From Deltaproteobacteria bacterium (GTDB taxonomy: Bacteria; Desulfobacterota; Syntrophia; Syntrophales; UBA5619): DNA of 10,771 nucleotides. Positions within the stretch are counted from its first letter, which is position 1. Each line of letters opens with the position of its first letter. The translations under genes and the position numbers were made by a program. Where the stretch lies: assembly GCA_021372695.1 (NCBI GenBank), contig JAJFTY010000158.1:1-10771 (forward strand), given 5' to 3'. Positions 1 to 6,887 of this stretch are shown here, in pieces. The notes beneath the pieces are model-generated. The model was not told where the DNA came from and searched no databases. It worked only from the letters and a program-made list of their open reading frames with translations.

Positions 1-2
1 AA

Positions 3-2309
3 ATTCGGGAGCTTGCCGAAGAGATCCTTCTGGACAAAAACAAACGGCACAATATCGATGTGGTGATCGACCGCCTCATCGTCAAGGAGGGGATCCGCAA
101 GCGGCTGCGCGACTCGCTGGAAACGGCCGCCGGGCTGTCCGACGGGCTTGTCCGCGTTTCCGTTTCCGGCGGCGAGGAGGTTCTCTTCAGCGAACGGTAT
201 GCCTGTCCGGACTGCGGCATCAGCATTACGGACCTCGCCCCCCGGATGTTCTCCTTCAACACGCCCTACGGGGCCTGCCCCGACTGCGGGGGCTTGGGCA
301 CCCGCATGTATTTCGACGAGGAACTGGTCGTCCCCGACCGGGAGATCTCCATCCGCGAAGGGGCGATCGTCCCGTGGTCGGGCCGCCACTCGCTCCACTA
401 TTTCCAGACCATAGACGCGCTTGCCGACCACTACAAGTTCGACATCAACATGCCGTTCGAGAAGCTCCCGGAGAAGATCAGGGCCGTGCTCCTGCACGGT
501 TCGGGCGAAGAGATGATCCGCTTCTATGCCGACCGGGGAGGGAGGCGCTATTTCTACACCCGCCCGTTCGAGGGGGTCCTCAACCAGCTCGACCGGCGCT
601 ACAAGGAGACGACCTCCCTGCACGTCCGCATGGATCTGTCCCGGTACATCAACCTGCGCGAGTGCCCCACCTGCCAGGGTGCGCGGCTGAAGCAGGAGAT
701 CCTCTCGGTGACCATCGGGGGCAAGAACATCTTCGATGTCTGCCGCCTTCCGGTCCGGGAGTGCCTCACCTTCCTGACGGAGATTCCACTCACCCCGCAG
801 GAGGTCCAGGTGACCGAGCGGGTCATGAAGGAAATCCGCCTGCGGCTCCGCTTCCTCCTCGACGTCGGCATGGACTACCTGAGCCTGGACCGGACTTCGG
901 GAAGCCTCTCGGGCGGGGAAGGGCAGCGGATAAGGCTCGCGACCCAGATCGGCTCGGGGCTGGTCGGCGTCCTCTACGTCCTCGACGAGCCGACGGTCGG
1001 CCTGCACCAGCGGGACAACGTCCGCCTCATCGCGACCCTGAAGCGCCTCCGCGACATGGGCAACACCGTCCTCGTGGTGGAGCATGACCAGGACATGATG
1101 ATGGAGTCAGACCAGATCATCGACATCGGTCCCGGGGCTGGCGTCGACGGCGGCCGGGTCGTATTCCAGGGAACGCCGGCGGAGTGCTGCGCCAGCGGGG
1201 ATTCGCTCACCGGAGCCTACCTCTCGGGCCGGAAGTCGATCGCCATGCCGGAAAGGCGCCGGAAGGCGACGGGCCGGTTCATCGTCCTGGAGGGGGCGCA
1301 CGAGCACAACCTGAAGGATGTGGACATCCGGATCCCGGTCGGGCTCTTCACCGCGGTGACGGGCGTCTCGGGGTCGGGGAAGAGCACGATGATCATCGAG
1401 ACCCTCTACAAGGCGCTCGCCCGGCGGCTCAACCAGGAGAAGACGGGCGGCGGGAAGATCCGCCGGATAGCCGATCTGGGCGGGATCGAGCGGATCATCC
1501 TGATGAATCAGCAGCCCATCGGCCGGACCCCCCGTTCGAACCCGGTCACCTACACCGGCATCTTCTCCCCCATCCGGGATCTTTTCACCGGCCTTCCCGA
1601 ATCGAGGCTCAGAGGCTACACGCCGGGCCGGTTCAGCTTCAACGTGAAGGGGGGGCGCTGCGAGGCATGTGAGGGGAACGGCCTGATCAAAATAGAGATG
1701 CATTTCCTCCCGGACGTCTACGTGACCTGCGACGTCTGCCACGGCCAACGGTTCAACCAGGACACCCTCGAGGTACGGTACAAGGAGAAGAACATCGCCG
1801 AGGTTCTCGACATGACGGTCCAGCAGGCCCTCATCTTCTTCGAAAATATCCCGTCGATCCGCGGCAAGCTCCAGCTCCTCTACGACGTGGGCCTGGGCTA
1901 CGTCCGTCTCGGGCAGTCGGCGACGACCCTCTCCGGCGGCGAGGCGCAACGGATCAAGCTCTCCCGCGAGCTGGGAAAGCGGATGAACAGCAACACCCTC
2001 TACATCCTGGACGAGCCGACGATTGGCCTCCACTTCGCCGACATCCAGAAGCTTCTCGACGTCCTGATGAGGCTTGCCGGGATGGGGAACACCATCGTCG
2101 TCATCGAGCACAACCTGGACATCATCAAGTGCGCCGACCACGTCATCGACCTGGGGCCGGAGGGCGGGCCGGGCGGCGGCCGCATCATCGCAACCGGCAC
2201 ACCGGAGCAGGTAGCCGAAACGGAGGGTTCCTACACCGGCCGCTTCCTCCGCGAGGTCCTTGACGCCGGCCGCAGGAAGGGAAAATGCCATGCAGCCCAG
2301 AACGGATAA
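3..2309 (+). CDS. uvrA: UvrA, excinuclease ABC subunit A (5'-truncated by window edge)
   Basis: UvrA is the DNA-damage sensor of nucleotide excision repair; as a dimer it loads UvrB on lesions in the cytoplasm. The reading frame is open from base 3, and residues before the first internal GTG still look like UvrA, so the gene starts upstream. About 768 codons are present; against a usual length near 940, roughly 180 N-terminal residues, including the first Walker A, are missing. Visible in order: a CX2C-X20-CX2C zinc module (204-287), first ABC signature LSGGEGQR (906-929), Walker B VLDEPTVGLH (978-1007), second Walker A GVSGSGKST (1362-1388), the motif PIGRTPRSNP, a second zinc module CX2C-X19-CX2C (1659-1739), second signature LSGGEAQR (1929-1952) and Walker B ILDEPTIGLH (from 2004). 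All key residues seen are intact. Its last 20 bases overlap the next gene. Confidence 0.98.
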   Translation: MRELAEEILLDKNKRHNIDVVIDRLIVKEGIRKRLRDSLETAAGLSDGLVRVSVSGGEEVLFSERYACPDCGISITDLAPRMFSFNTPYGACPDCGGLGTRMYFDEELVVPDREISIREGAIVPWSGRHSLHYFQTIDALADHYKFDINMPFEKLPEKIRAVLLHGSGEEMIRFYADRGGRRYFYTRPFEGVLNQLDRRYKETTSLHVRMDLSRYINLRECPTCQGARLKQEILSVTIGGKNIFDVCRLPVRECLTFLTEIPLTPQEVQVTERVMKEIRLRLRFLLDVGMDYLSLDRTSGSLSGGEGQRIRLATQIGSGLVGVLYVLDEPTVGLHQRDNVRLIATLKRLRDMGNTVLVVEHDQDMMMESDQIIDIGPGAGVDGGRVVFQGTPAECCASGDSLTGAYLSGRKSIAMPERRRKATGRFIVLEGAHEHNLKDVDIRIPVGLFTAVTGVSGSGKSTMIIETLYKALARRLNQEKTGGGKIRRIADLGGIERIILMNQQPIGRTPRSNPVTYTGIFSPIRDLFTGLPESRLRGYTPGRFSFNVKGGRCEACEGNGLIKIEMHFLPDVYVTCDVCHGQRFNQDTLEVRYKEKNIAEVLDMTVQQALIFFENIPSIRGKLQLLYDVGLGYVRLGQSATTLSGGEAQRIKLSRELGKRMNSNTLYILDEPTIGLHFADIQKLLDVLMRLAGMGNTIVVIEHNLDIIKCADHVIDLGPEGGPGGGRIIATGTPEQVAETEGSYTGRFLREVLDAGRRKGKCHAAQNG

Positions 2310-3870
2310 GCGACCGCCTTCCCATCCGGAAAGGCCCGTGAAAAGGGCCGACAAGAGCGCCGCCTACCGCGAGGTCCACTTCGACGACACCTGTCCCGTT
2401 CCCGACACCCTGCTTACCCTGCTGAAGTACGACTACCTGCGGCAGGAGCTCTGGGTTCCCCTGGAAAAGAGGGAGGGCCGGATCTGCGTCCTGGTCGACG
2501 ATCCGGAGAACATCCTGAAGCGGGACACCATCGAAAGCCTGCTTCGGACCAAGACGGTGGAGTACTGCATGGCTTCGAAGGAGGACATCCTCCTCTACAT
2601 AGACCACTTCTTCAAGGCCGAGTCTGCCGGAAGAAGCCGCGTCAACGGAGAGGAAGGCGTCTCCGAGGCGGACAAGAACATCGTCAAGCTCGTGGACGAC
2701 GTGATCGACGAGGCGTATCAGCGCCGGGCGTCGGACATCCATTTCGAGCCCGACATCCGGGACCGCGTCGTGAACGTCCGGTTCCGGATCGACGGCGAGT
2801 GCATCCTTTTCAGGAGTCTCCCCTATGAGTACCGTTCCGCCATCGTCTCGCGGATCAAGATCATGTCGAACCTCGACATCACCGAGCGAAGGCTTCCCCA
2901 GGACGGGAAGATCAAGCACAAGGTTCCGGACAGCGGGGAGATCGAACTCAGAGTGGCCACCATTCCCACGCAGGGTTATGTGGAGGACGTGGTCCTGCGG
3001 ATCCTGACCCGGGGGAAGATCCTGGTCCTGGACGAGCTCCAGATGGACCCGGAGACGCTCATGCGGTTCAAGGCGATCCTGAAGAAGCCCTACGGCTTGA
3101 TCCTGCTCGTGGGCCCCACCGGATCGGGAAAGACCACGACGGCCCACGCCGCCCTGCACATGCTCAACCATCCCAATGTGAAGATCTGGACGGTGGAGGA
3201 CCCGGTCGAGATCACGCAGAAAGGGATCCGCCAGGTGCAGGTTCACCACAAGATCGGCCTCGATTTCAGCAACGCCATGCGCGCCTTCCTCCGGGCCGAT
3301 CCGGACATCATCATGGTGGGCGAGATGCGGGATTACGAGACCGCGAAGATGGGGGTCGACGCCTCCACCACCGGCCATCTGGTCCTCTCCACCCTGCACA
3401 CCAACAACGCGCCGGAAACGATCGTCCGGCTCCTCGACATGGGGATCGACCCCTTTTCATTCGCCGATTCCCTGCTCTGCGTACTCGCGCAGCGGCTGCT
3501 CCGTTCGCTGTGTGTCGTATGCAAGGAGCCTTACCATCCGGCAGAAGATGAATTCCACGAACTCGCGCATCACTTCGGGGAGCGTGCCTTTTCGCAGCTC
3601 GACATCGCCTATGACGAGAGGCTGACGCTCTACCGGCCTAAGGGGTGTCCGGCGTGCAACGGCACCGGCTACCGCGGCATGATGGGGGTCTTCGAACTGC
3701 TGATGGCGACGGACAACATCAAGCAGATGATCATCACCCGAAAATCGATGGCAGCCATCCGGAAAAACGCTGCAGGCGAGGGGATGAAGACCCTGCTCCA
3801 GGGGGGGATCCTCAAGGTCCTGCACGGGGAGACGGACCTCATCGAGGTCTTGAGCATCTGTATGCGGTGA
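2290..3870 (+). CDS. GspE/PilB-family secretion or pilus assembly ATPase
   Basis: This is a hexameric cytoplasmic ATPase of the type II secretion / type IV pilus extension family, 526 residues. Residues about 30-110 resemble the N-terminal T2SSE/MshE-type domain. The catalytic domain has Walker A GPTGSGKT (275-282, Lys281), Asp box TVEDPVE (301-307), Walker B DPDIIMVGE (337-345) and a His box around STLHTNNA. A zinc-binding tetracysteine (C408, C411, C453, C456) is the form seen in GspE/PilB extension ATPases and usually absent from PilT. I chose ATG 2290 because AGGAAGGG lies 8 bases upstream (2274-2281); a TTG at 2260 is in frame but less likely. The gene starts inside uvrA, so the two are probably co-transcribed. 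No PilC/GspF, pseudopilin or secretin gene is visible nearby, so whether it drives secretion, pili or another machine cannot be decided here. Confidence 0.93.
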   Translation: MQPRTDKRPPSHPERPVKRADKSAAYREVHFDDTCPVPDTLLTLLKYDYLRQELWVPLEKREGRICVLVDDPENILKRDTIESLLRTKTVEYCMASKEDILLYIDHFFKAESAGRSRVNGEEGVSEADKNIVKLVDDVIDEAYQRRASDIHFEPDIRDRVVNVRFRIDGECILFRSLPYEYRSAIVSRIKIMSNLDITERRLPQDGKIKHKVPDSGEIELRVATIPTQGYVEDVVLRILTRGKILVLDELQMDPETLMRFKAILKKPYGLILLVGPTGSGKTTTAHAALHMLNHPNVKIWTVEDPVEITQKGIRQVQVHHKIGLDFSNAMRAFLRADPDIIMVGEMRDYETAKMGVDASTTGHLVLSTLHTNNAPETIVRLLDMGIDPFSFADSLLCVLAQRLLRSLCVVCKEPYHPAEDEFHELAHHFGERAFSQLDIAYDERLTLYRPKGCPACNGTGYRGMMGVFELLMATDNIKQMIITRKSMAAIRKNAAGEGMKTLLQGGILKVLHGETDLIEVLSICMR

Positions 3871-3907
3871 AGAGCCGCAGTTCTCCGGGAGGGCATTGCC
3901 AGGAACC

Positions 3908-3912
3908 GGAGG
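3908..3912 (+). promoter_or_regulatory. Strong ribosome binding site for a small ORF
   Basis: GGAGG lies five bases before the ATG at 3918, inside the gap between the ATPase and the lipoprotein. It is a near-optimal Shine-Dalgarno sequence and is the main reason for calling the small ORF. It is separate from the AGGAG (3989-3993) that serves the lipoprotein start. Confidence 0.5.
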
Positions 3913-3917
3913 CCGAC

Positions 3918-4004
3918 ATGAGTCAGTTAGTCAAGCGTATCCCTGCTGGTCCGCAGTTTCCTTGGACGGCGGTGCAGACAAATCACACAGGAGTGAACCG
4001 ATGA
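3918..4004 (+). CDS. Possible 28-residue small protein or leader peptide coupled to the lipoprotein gene
   Basis: This is a 29-codon ORF (28 residues, beginning MSQLVKRIPAG, ending TGVNR) in the gap between the ATPase and the PEGA lipoprotein. It has an ATG start and a GGAGG five bases upstream. Its TGA stop (4002-4004) overlaps the lipoprotein ATG (4001-4003) as ATGA, the classic arrangement for translational coupling. The peptide has no signal sequence or membrane segment, and I recognise no family. It could be a real small protein, a leader whose translation opens the lipoprotein start, or chance: the lipoprotein has its own AGGAG inside this ORF. The frame lacks strong codon-bias evidence because it is short. 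Confidence 0.38.
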   Translation: MSQLVKRIPAGPQFPWTAVQTNHTGVNR

Positions 4005-4738
4005 AAAGCTACACGCGACTCGTTTTCATGGCCGTGCTCGCTCTCTTTCTGGCAAGCGGCTGCAGCAACCCTATCCTGAAGCAGGACATCCCGGTATCGA
4101 CCAACCCGATGGGTGCCAAGGTCTACGCAAACGGACAGCCTGCCGGGGTGACGCCTACCACCGTTTCGCTGGAACGGAACCGCAGCCATATCCTGACCCT
4201 GGTCAAGGAGAGCTACCGCCAGGAGGACGTGACGATCGAGAGGATGTATCAAAAGGACAAGGTCTATCTGAAGGCGATCCAGTCGGGCATCCATTCCGGT
4301 CTCTTTTTCAAGAATCCCGCCATGGGGGTCGGCAGCAGCATGAACTCCTTCTCTGCGCAGGAGGAGTCGGGTGAGGCCTACATCCTGTCGCCGCCGGCCG
4401 TCAAGGTGACCCTGACGCCTCTCGGGGGAGTGGTCAGAGGCGACTCTGCCCCGCCGCCTGCGGCGTCAAGAGAAGCATCATCTCCGGACCGTCCTGCGGG
4501 AGAGGCCCAAGCCCCGCACCTGGACAGGAAAGATTTCGCCCGCGAGGTCCTGAAAATGGGTGCCGGCGCCGCGCTGACCCAGGTGAAGCCCATCGAGAAG
4601 AGGGTGGAGACTTCATCTTCGTCCAGGAATTACGTGACACCGGACGGGACGAGGGTCCAGGAAAAATCGAGCACATCGGTCGGCGTCGGTATCAACCCGG
4701 CAGGACTGGTCGGGGTTCTCGATGTGCTCTTCAAGTAA
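4001..4738 (+). CDS. PEGA-domain lipoprotein
   Basis: Predicted lipoprotein of 245 residues. It begins with a charged start, a hydrophobic stretch and the lipobox LASGC, with lipidated Cys21. Ser at +2 predicts export to the outer membrane if Lol rules apply. Residues about 30-80 form a PEGA-type domain: a short beta-rich module recognised by the run STNPMGAKVYANGQPAG followed by TPTTVSL, common in bacterial surface proteins and often linked to the cell wall or S-layer. After about residue 145 comes a Pro/Ala/Ser-rich linker, then a Ser-rich and Gly/Val-rich tail without a recognised fold. ATG 4001 is chosen because AGGAG lies seven bases upstream and the signal peptide starts there; an in-frame start at 3896 would bury the signal. 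It follows the ATPase and a possible small ORF in the same direction, so a shared envelope function is plausible but unproved. Confidence 0.85.
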   Translation: MKSYTRLVFMAVLALFLASGCSNPILKQDIPVSTNPMGAKVYANGQPAGVTPTTVSLERNRSHILTLVKESYRQEDVTIERMYQKDKVYLKAIQSGIHSGLFFKNPAMGVGSSMNSFSAQEESGEAYILSPPAVKVTLTPLGGVVRGDSAPPPAASREASSPDRPAGEAQAPHLDRKDFAREVLKMGAGAALTQVKPIEKRVETSSSSRNYVTPDGTRVQEKSSTSVGVGINPAGLVGVLDVLFK

Positions 4739-4748
4739 CTGACCGTTT

Positions 4749-4773
4749 CGCGACACGGCGAACCCGTGTCGTG
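4749..4773 (+). repeat. Intercistronic stem-loop
   Basis: CGACACGG (4751-4758) and CCGTGTCG (4764-4771) are perfect inverted repeats around a five-base loop. One G-U and one C-G pair extend the stem to ten pairs. It starts 11 bases after the lipoprotein stop and ends 11 bases before the AAGGAG of the next gene. No T-run follows, so it does not read as a normal intrinsic terminator. An mRNA-stabilising or attenuating hairpin within the operon is more likely. Confidence 0.5.
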
Positions 4774-4795
4774 CAGATCTGAAAAGGAGCATTGG

Positions 4796-5269
4796 ATGAA
4801 AAAGAGCGTGCAAATGATCCTGTGGGTTATCCTGTTTTTTGCCCCGACGGTGACGGCCTGTGCTGCGGACATCGCCGCCCTCGATCGGGTGAGCGTCCTG
4901 ATGCCCAGGACGGAGGTGGTTTCCATCCTGGGAGTGCCCGACGAAGTCACTGTGATGGGCCGCCTGAAAGTTGAGCTTTATCACGTCACCGATGCGAGCC
5001 CCCTGCTGAAATCGGGTTACATTTACGAAAATGAAGCAGCGCTGGCCGGGCATGCTTTCATCTTCCAGGGAAACTGCGCGGCAGAGACGGCGGAGCGGTT
5101 GACCGAGCACGGCTTCGCGATTCTGGACGAGAAAGGAACAGCCTACCGCCTGACAGGGAAAGACGACGACACCGGCCGGCCCGTCGTGGTCACGATCAAT
5201 GTCGAGAATGACTTGACGACCGTCGTCACCTTTGAGAAAGGGTTCTACGAGCGGAGCGCGGGCCGATAA
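4796..5269 (+). CDS. Small exported protein with BamE/SmpA-like domain
   Basis: Exported protein of 157 residues. The N-terminus (MKKSVQMILWVILFFAP) is a signal peptide. Two processing routes are possible: VTAC fits a lipobox with Cys22, while ACA or CAA before Ala24/Asp25 fits signal peptidase I. Residues about 28-85 carry the pattern of BamE/SmpA/OmlA-like domains: an 'MPRTEVVSILGVPDEV' helix-turn followed by a strand-rich part with aromatic residues. True BamE is a lipoprotein partner of the outer-membrane assembly complex, but this fold is reused widely, so function is not assigned. The second half (about 95-157) is strand-rich and unrecognised. ATG 4796 is chosen for AAGGAG six bases upstream (4784-4789) and the signal peptide. 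It is the last plus-strand gene of this cluster. Confidence 0.75.
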   Translation: MKKSVQMILWVILFFAPTVTACAADIAALDRVSVLMPRTEVVSILGVPDEVTVMGRLKVELYHVTDASPLLKSGYIYENEAALAGHAFIFQGNCAAETAERLTEHGFAILDEKGTAYRLTGKDDDTGRPVVVTINVENDLTTVVTFEKGFYERSAGR

Positions 5270-5281
5270 CCGTCAAAATGG

Positions 5282-5307
5282 GCCGCGGGCCTGCTCATGC
5301 CTGCGGT
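5282..5307. terminator. Possible hairpin at the convergent junction
   Basis: CCGCGGGC (5283-5290) pairs with GCCTGCGG (5299-5306) with one G-U pair and an eight-base loop. It lies 13 bases past the stop of the BamE-like gene. There is no T-run on either side, so it may only protect a 3' end or aid Rho-dependent termination. The rest of the junction (5270-5464) shows no convincing gene, only short dyads such as CTCTC-ACC-GAGAG (5412-5424). Confidence 0.25.
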
Positions 5308-5464
5308 AACCCGAACCTCCCGGCCGACATCTGTCTCCGGAAACCTCTTCAGCGGCAGCCCTTCCCGTTGCCGTCGCGATCGTGCGACCGGACGTCGATC
5401 GGCAGTGCCCTCTCTCACCGAGAGTCGGGAGGCCGATTTCGCGAAGCGTTGCAGCCCGGTGCGA

Positions 5465-6712
5465 TCAGGACCTCTCGCCTGCGATTTTTTGCAGAATACA
5501 GATCACATCGTCCATGCCGATCCTGCCGTCGTTGGTGACTTCTCGGTCTTTATTGACGAGTTGCGGAGATTGGCGCGACGAAATTTGCAGACCCGTGATC
5601 GCATCGGCCAGGTCCACCTCCCCGCTGCAGTCGATGTCGCCTTTCAGGATGTAGGGCGTCTCCAGGACCATTCCGCCCGTTCCGGCGATGAAACCCTTGT
5701 TCTTGTCGAGAAAGTAGACGCTTTGCTGGGGTTGCTGCAGGCCGATAAACTCCTCCGTATGTTTTTCCTGCCAATGGAGGCCGCCGTCGGTCGATTTGAG
5801 GATTCTGCCCCAGCTCGTACCCGCGACAATGGTGGATTCATCAAAAACATGGGCGCACATGAAGTGATTCGTCTGCCCGGTAGGAATAACGGTCCAGTTT
5901 GCACCGCCGTCGATCGTCTTGGCCAAGAGTCCGTAAGTGCCGAGGATATAACCGATATCGGGCGTGAGGAAGGTGATTTTCATTAGATTCGCGGTAACGT
6001 TGAGTGTTTCTTCCGTCCATGTCTTGCCGCCGTCTTCGGTTTTGAACATGCTTCCATAGCCGCCCACGACCCAGCCGGTTTGGGCGTCGAGAAACTGCAC
6101 CCCCCGGAGCATGTACGCCACGCCGGAGGTCTGGGCTGTCCAGTTGGCGCCGCCATCGGTCGTTTTGATGATCGTTCCGCTGTCGCCGGCGGCCCAGCCG
6201 GTTTGGGCATCGCTGAAAAAGATGCCAAAGAGATTTTGGGTCGTGCCGGTGGCCAGTGCCGTCCAGGAAGCCCCGCTGTCTGCGGTTTTGAGGATGGTGC
6301 CTCCGGTTCCTGCCGCATAGCCTGCGGATGGGATGGGAAAATGAACGGACGTAATGAGTCCGCCGTAGGGTGACGAAACGGACGTCCATGTTTCGCCGGC
6401 ATCGGTCGTCCTGAGGATGGTCCCCGGTTCGCCGACGGCGACGCCCGTGGCGGCCGTTGCAAAATGGACGCCCCACAAATAGGATCGGGTGCCGGAAGGG
6501 ATCGTCCGCCAGGATGCGCCCTGGTCCGTGGTTTTGATGATAGTGCCCGCTGCCCCGACGGCGATATAGGTTTGCGGGTCAAGGGCGATACCGCCGTTGA
6601 GTCCGTTTCCCTGGGGCAAGGGATTTTTCCAGGTCCATTGCGTCTGTGCCTGCAGGGCCGGGCAGTGTAAAAGTACCAAAAACAGCATCAGCACCCAGGA
6701 CCGTGTTCTCAT
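5465..6712 (-). CDS. Secreted seven-bladed Ycf48/BNR-like beta-propeller with C-terminal dockerin-like module
   Basis: Secreted protein of 415 residues. A signal peptide (1-22, cleavage after LQA) is followed by about eight repeats. The first ends at W68, six of exactly 41 residues cover 69-314, and a last incomplete one covers 315-356. Each has the form 'F..a.tGwavG..GtIlkTtDGG..W', typical of Ycf48/PSII-stability-factor and BNR-type propellers. These usually act as binding scaffolds. Residues 358-412 form a pair of EF-hand-like loops: D359-D361-S363-G364-D370 is a good calcium loop, while the second (E391-T393-D395-G396-D402) is weaker. This resembles a dockerin or a general calcium-binding tail. 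ATG 6712 is chosen because GAGAGG lies seven bases upstream and the signal peptide begins there. The frame stays open upstream to 6970 but that part looks random. It lies 175 bp downstream of another dockerin-like secreted protein gene. Confidence 0.88.
   Translation of the reverse strand: MRTRSWVLMLFLVLLHCPALQAQTQWTWKNPLPQGNGLNGGIALDPQTYIAVGAAGTIIKTTDQGASWRTIPSGTRSYLWGVHFATAATGVAVGEPGTILRTTDAGETWTSVSSPYGGLITSVHFPIPSAGYAAGTGGTILKTADSGASWTALATGTTQNLFGIFFSDAQTGWAAGDSGTIIKTTDGGANWTAQTSGVAYMLRGVQFLDAQTGWVVGGYGSMFKTEDGGKTWTEETLNVTANLMKITFLTPDIGYILGTYGLLAKTIDGGANWTVIPTGQTNHFMCAHVFDESTIVAGTSWGRILKSTDGGLHWQEKHTEEFIGLQQPQQSVYFLDKNKGFIAGTGGMVLETPYILKGDIDCSGEVDLADAITGLQISSRQSPQLVNKDREVTNDGRIGMDDVICILQKIAGERS
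5771..6508 (-). repeat. Six tandem 123-bp protein-coding repeats (propeller blades)
   Basis: Six consecutive units of exactly 123 bp encode residues 69-314 of the propeller: 6508-6386, 6385-6263, 6262-6140, 6139-6017, 6016-5894 and 5893-5771. Each ends in a Trp codon after a (T/A)(D)xG motif. Protein similarity is clear between units, but the DNA has diverged, so this is old domain duplication rather than a recent expansion. Confidence 0.85.
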
Positions 6713-6887
6713 CAATGTGCCTCTCTTTTCCCATTCCCGCGGTGCTCCCAGGCCCGCCGGGGATCTACCGGGTCGGATCGGCTCCCTCTGACGGGCGGCT
6801 TTGCTGGTCTTTGACACCCCCACCGCCTGCGGCGAAACGGGCCGCGGAGGCACGGCACCGGGTGCGAAACCCGACCCGCCGTTCGGT
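6713..6887. other. Gap between the two secreted-protein genes
   Basis: This is 175 bp between two minus-strand genes. It contains the GAGAGG ribosome site of the propeller gene (6720-6725) and a short hairpin, CGGGT-GCGAA-ACCCG (6859-6873), about 15 bases past the stop of the large protein. There is no T-run and no clear promoter. The genes may be co-transcribed, but the gap is long enough for a separate promoter. Confidence 0.4.

Noticed and set aside
1107..2354. Minus-strand open frame of 415 codons
   Set aside because: It lies wholly opposite uvrA and the start of the ATPase, and its low-complexity D/V/R/L-rich product is typical of an antisense shadow.
2185..3399. Minus-strand open frame of 404 codons
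   Set aside because: It is opposite the ATPase gene, whose catalytic motifs are all intact, and shows no family signature or start signal of its own.
5282..5307. Confident intrinsic terminator at the convergent junction
   Set aside because: The stem is acceptable but no T-run follows on either strand, so it is kept only as a low-confidence call.
5297..5986. Plus-strand open frame of 229 codons from the convergent junction
   Set aside because: Most of it is antisense to the propeller and dockerin-like coding region, and the part in the junction has no ribosome site or recognisable content.
5771..6508. CRISPR-like or satellite repeat
   Set aside because: The 123-bp periodicity follows protein blades in one reading frame. 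The units are diverged at the DNA level and there are no spacers.
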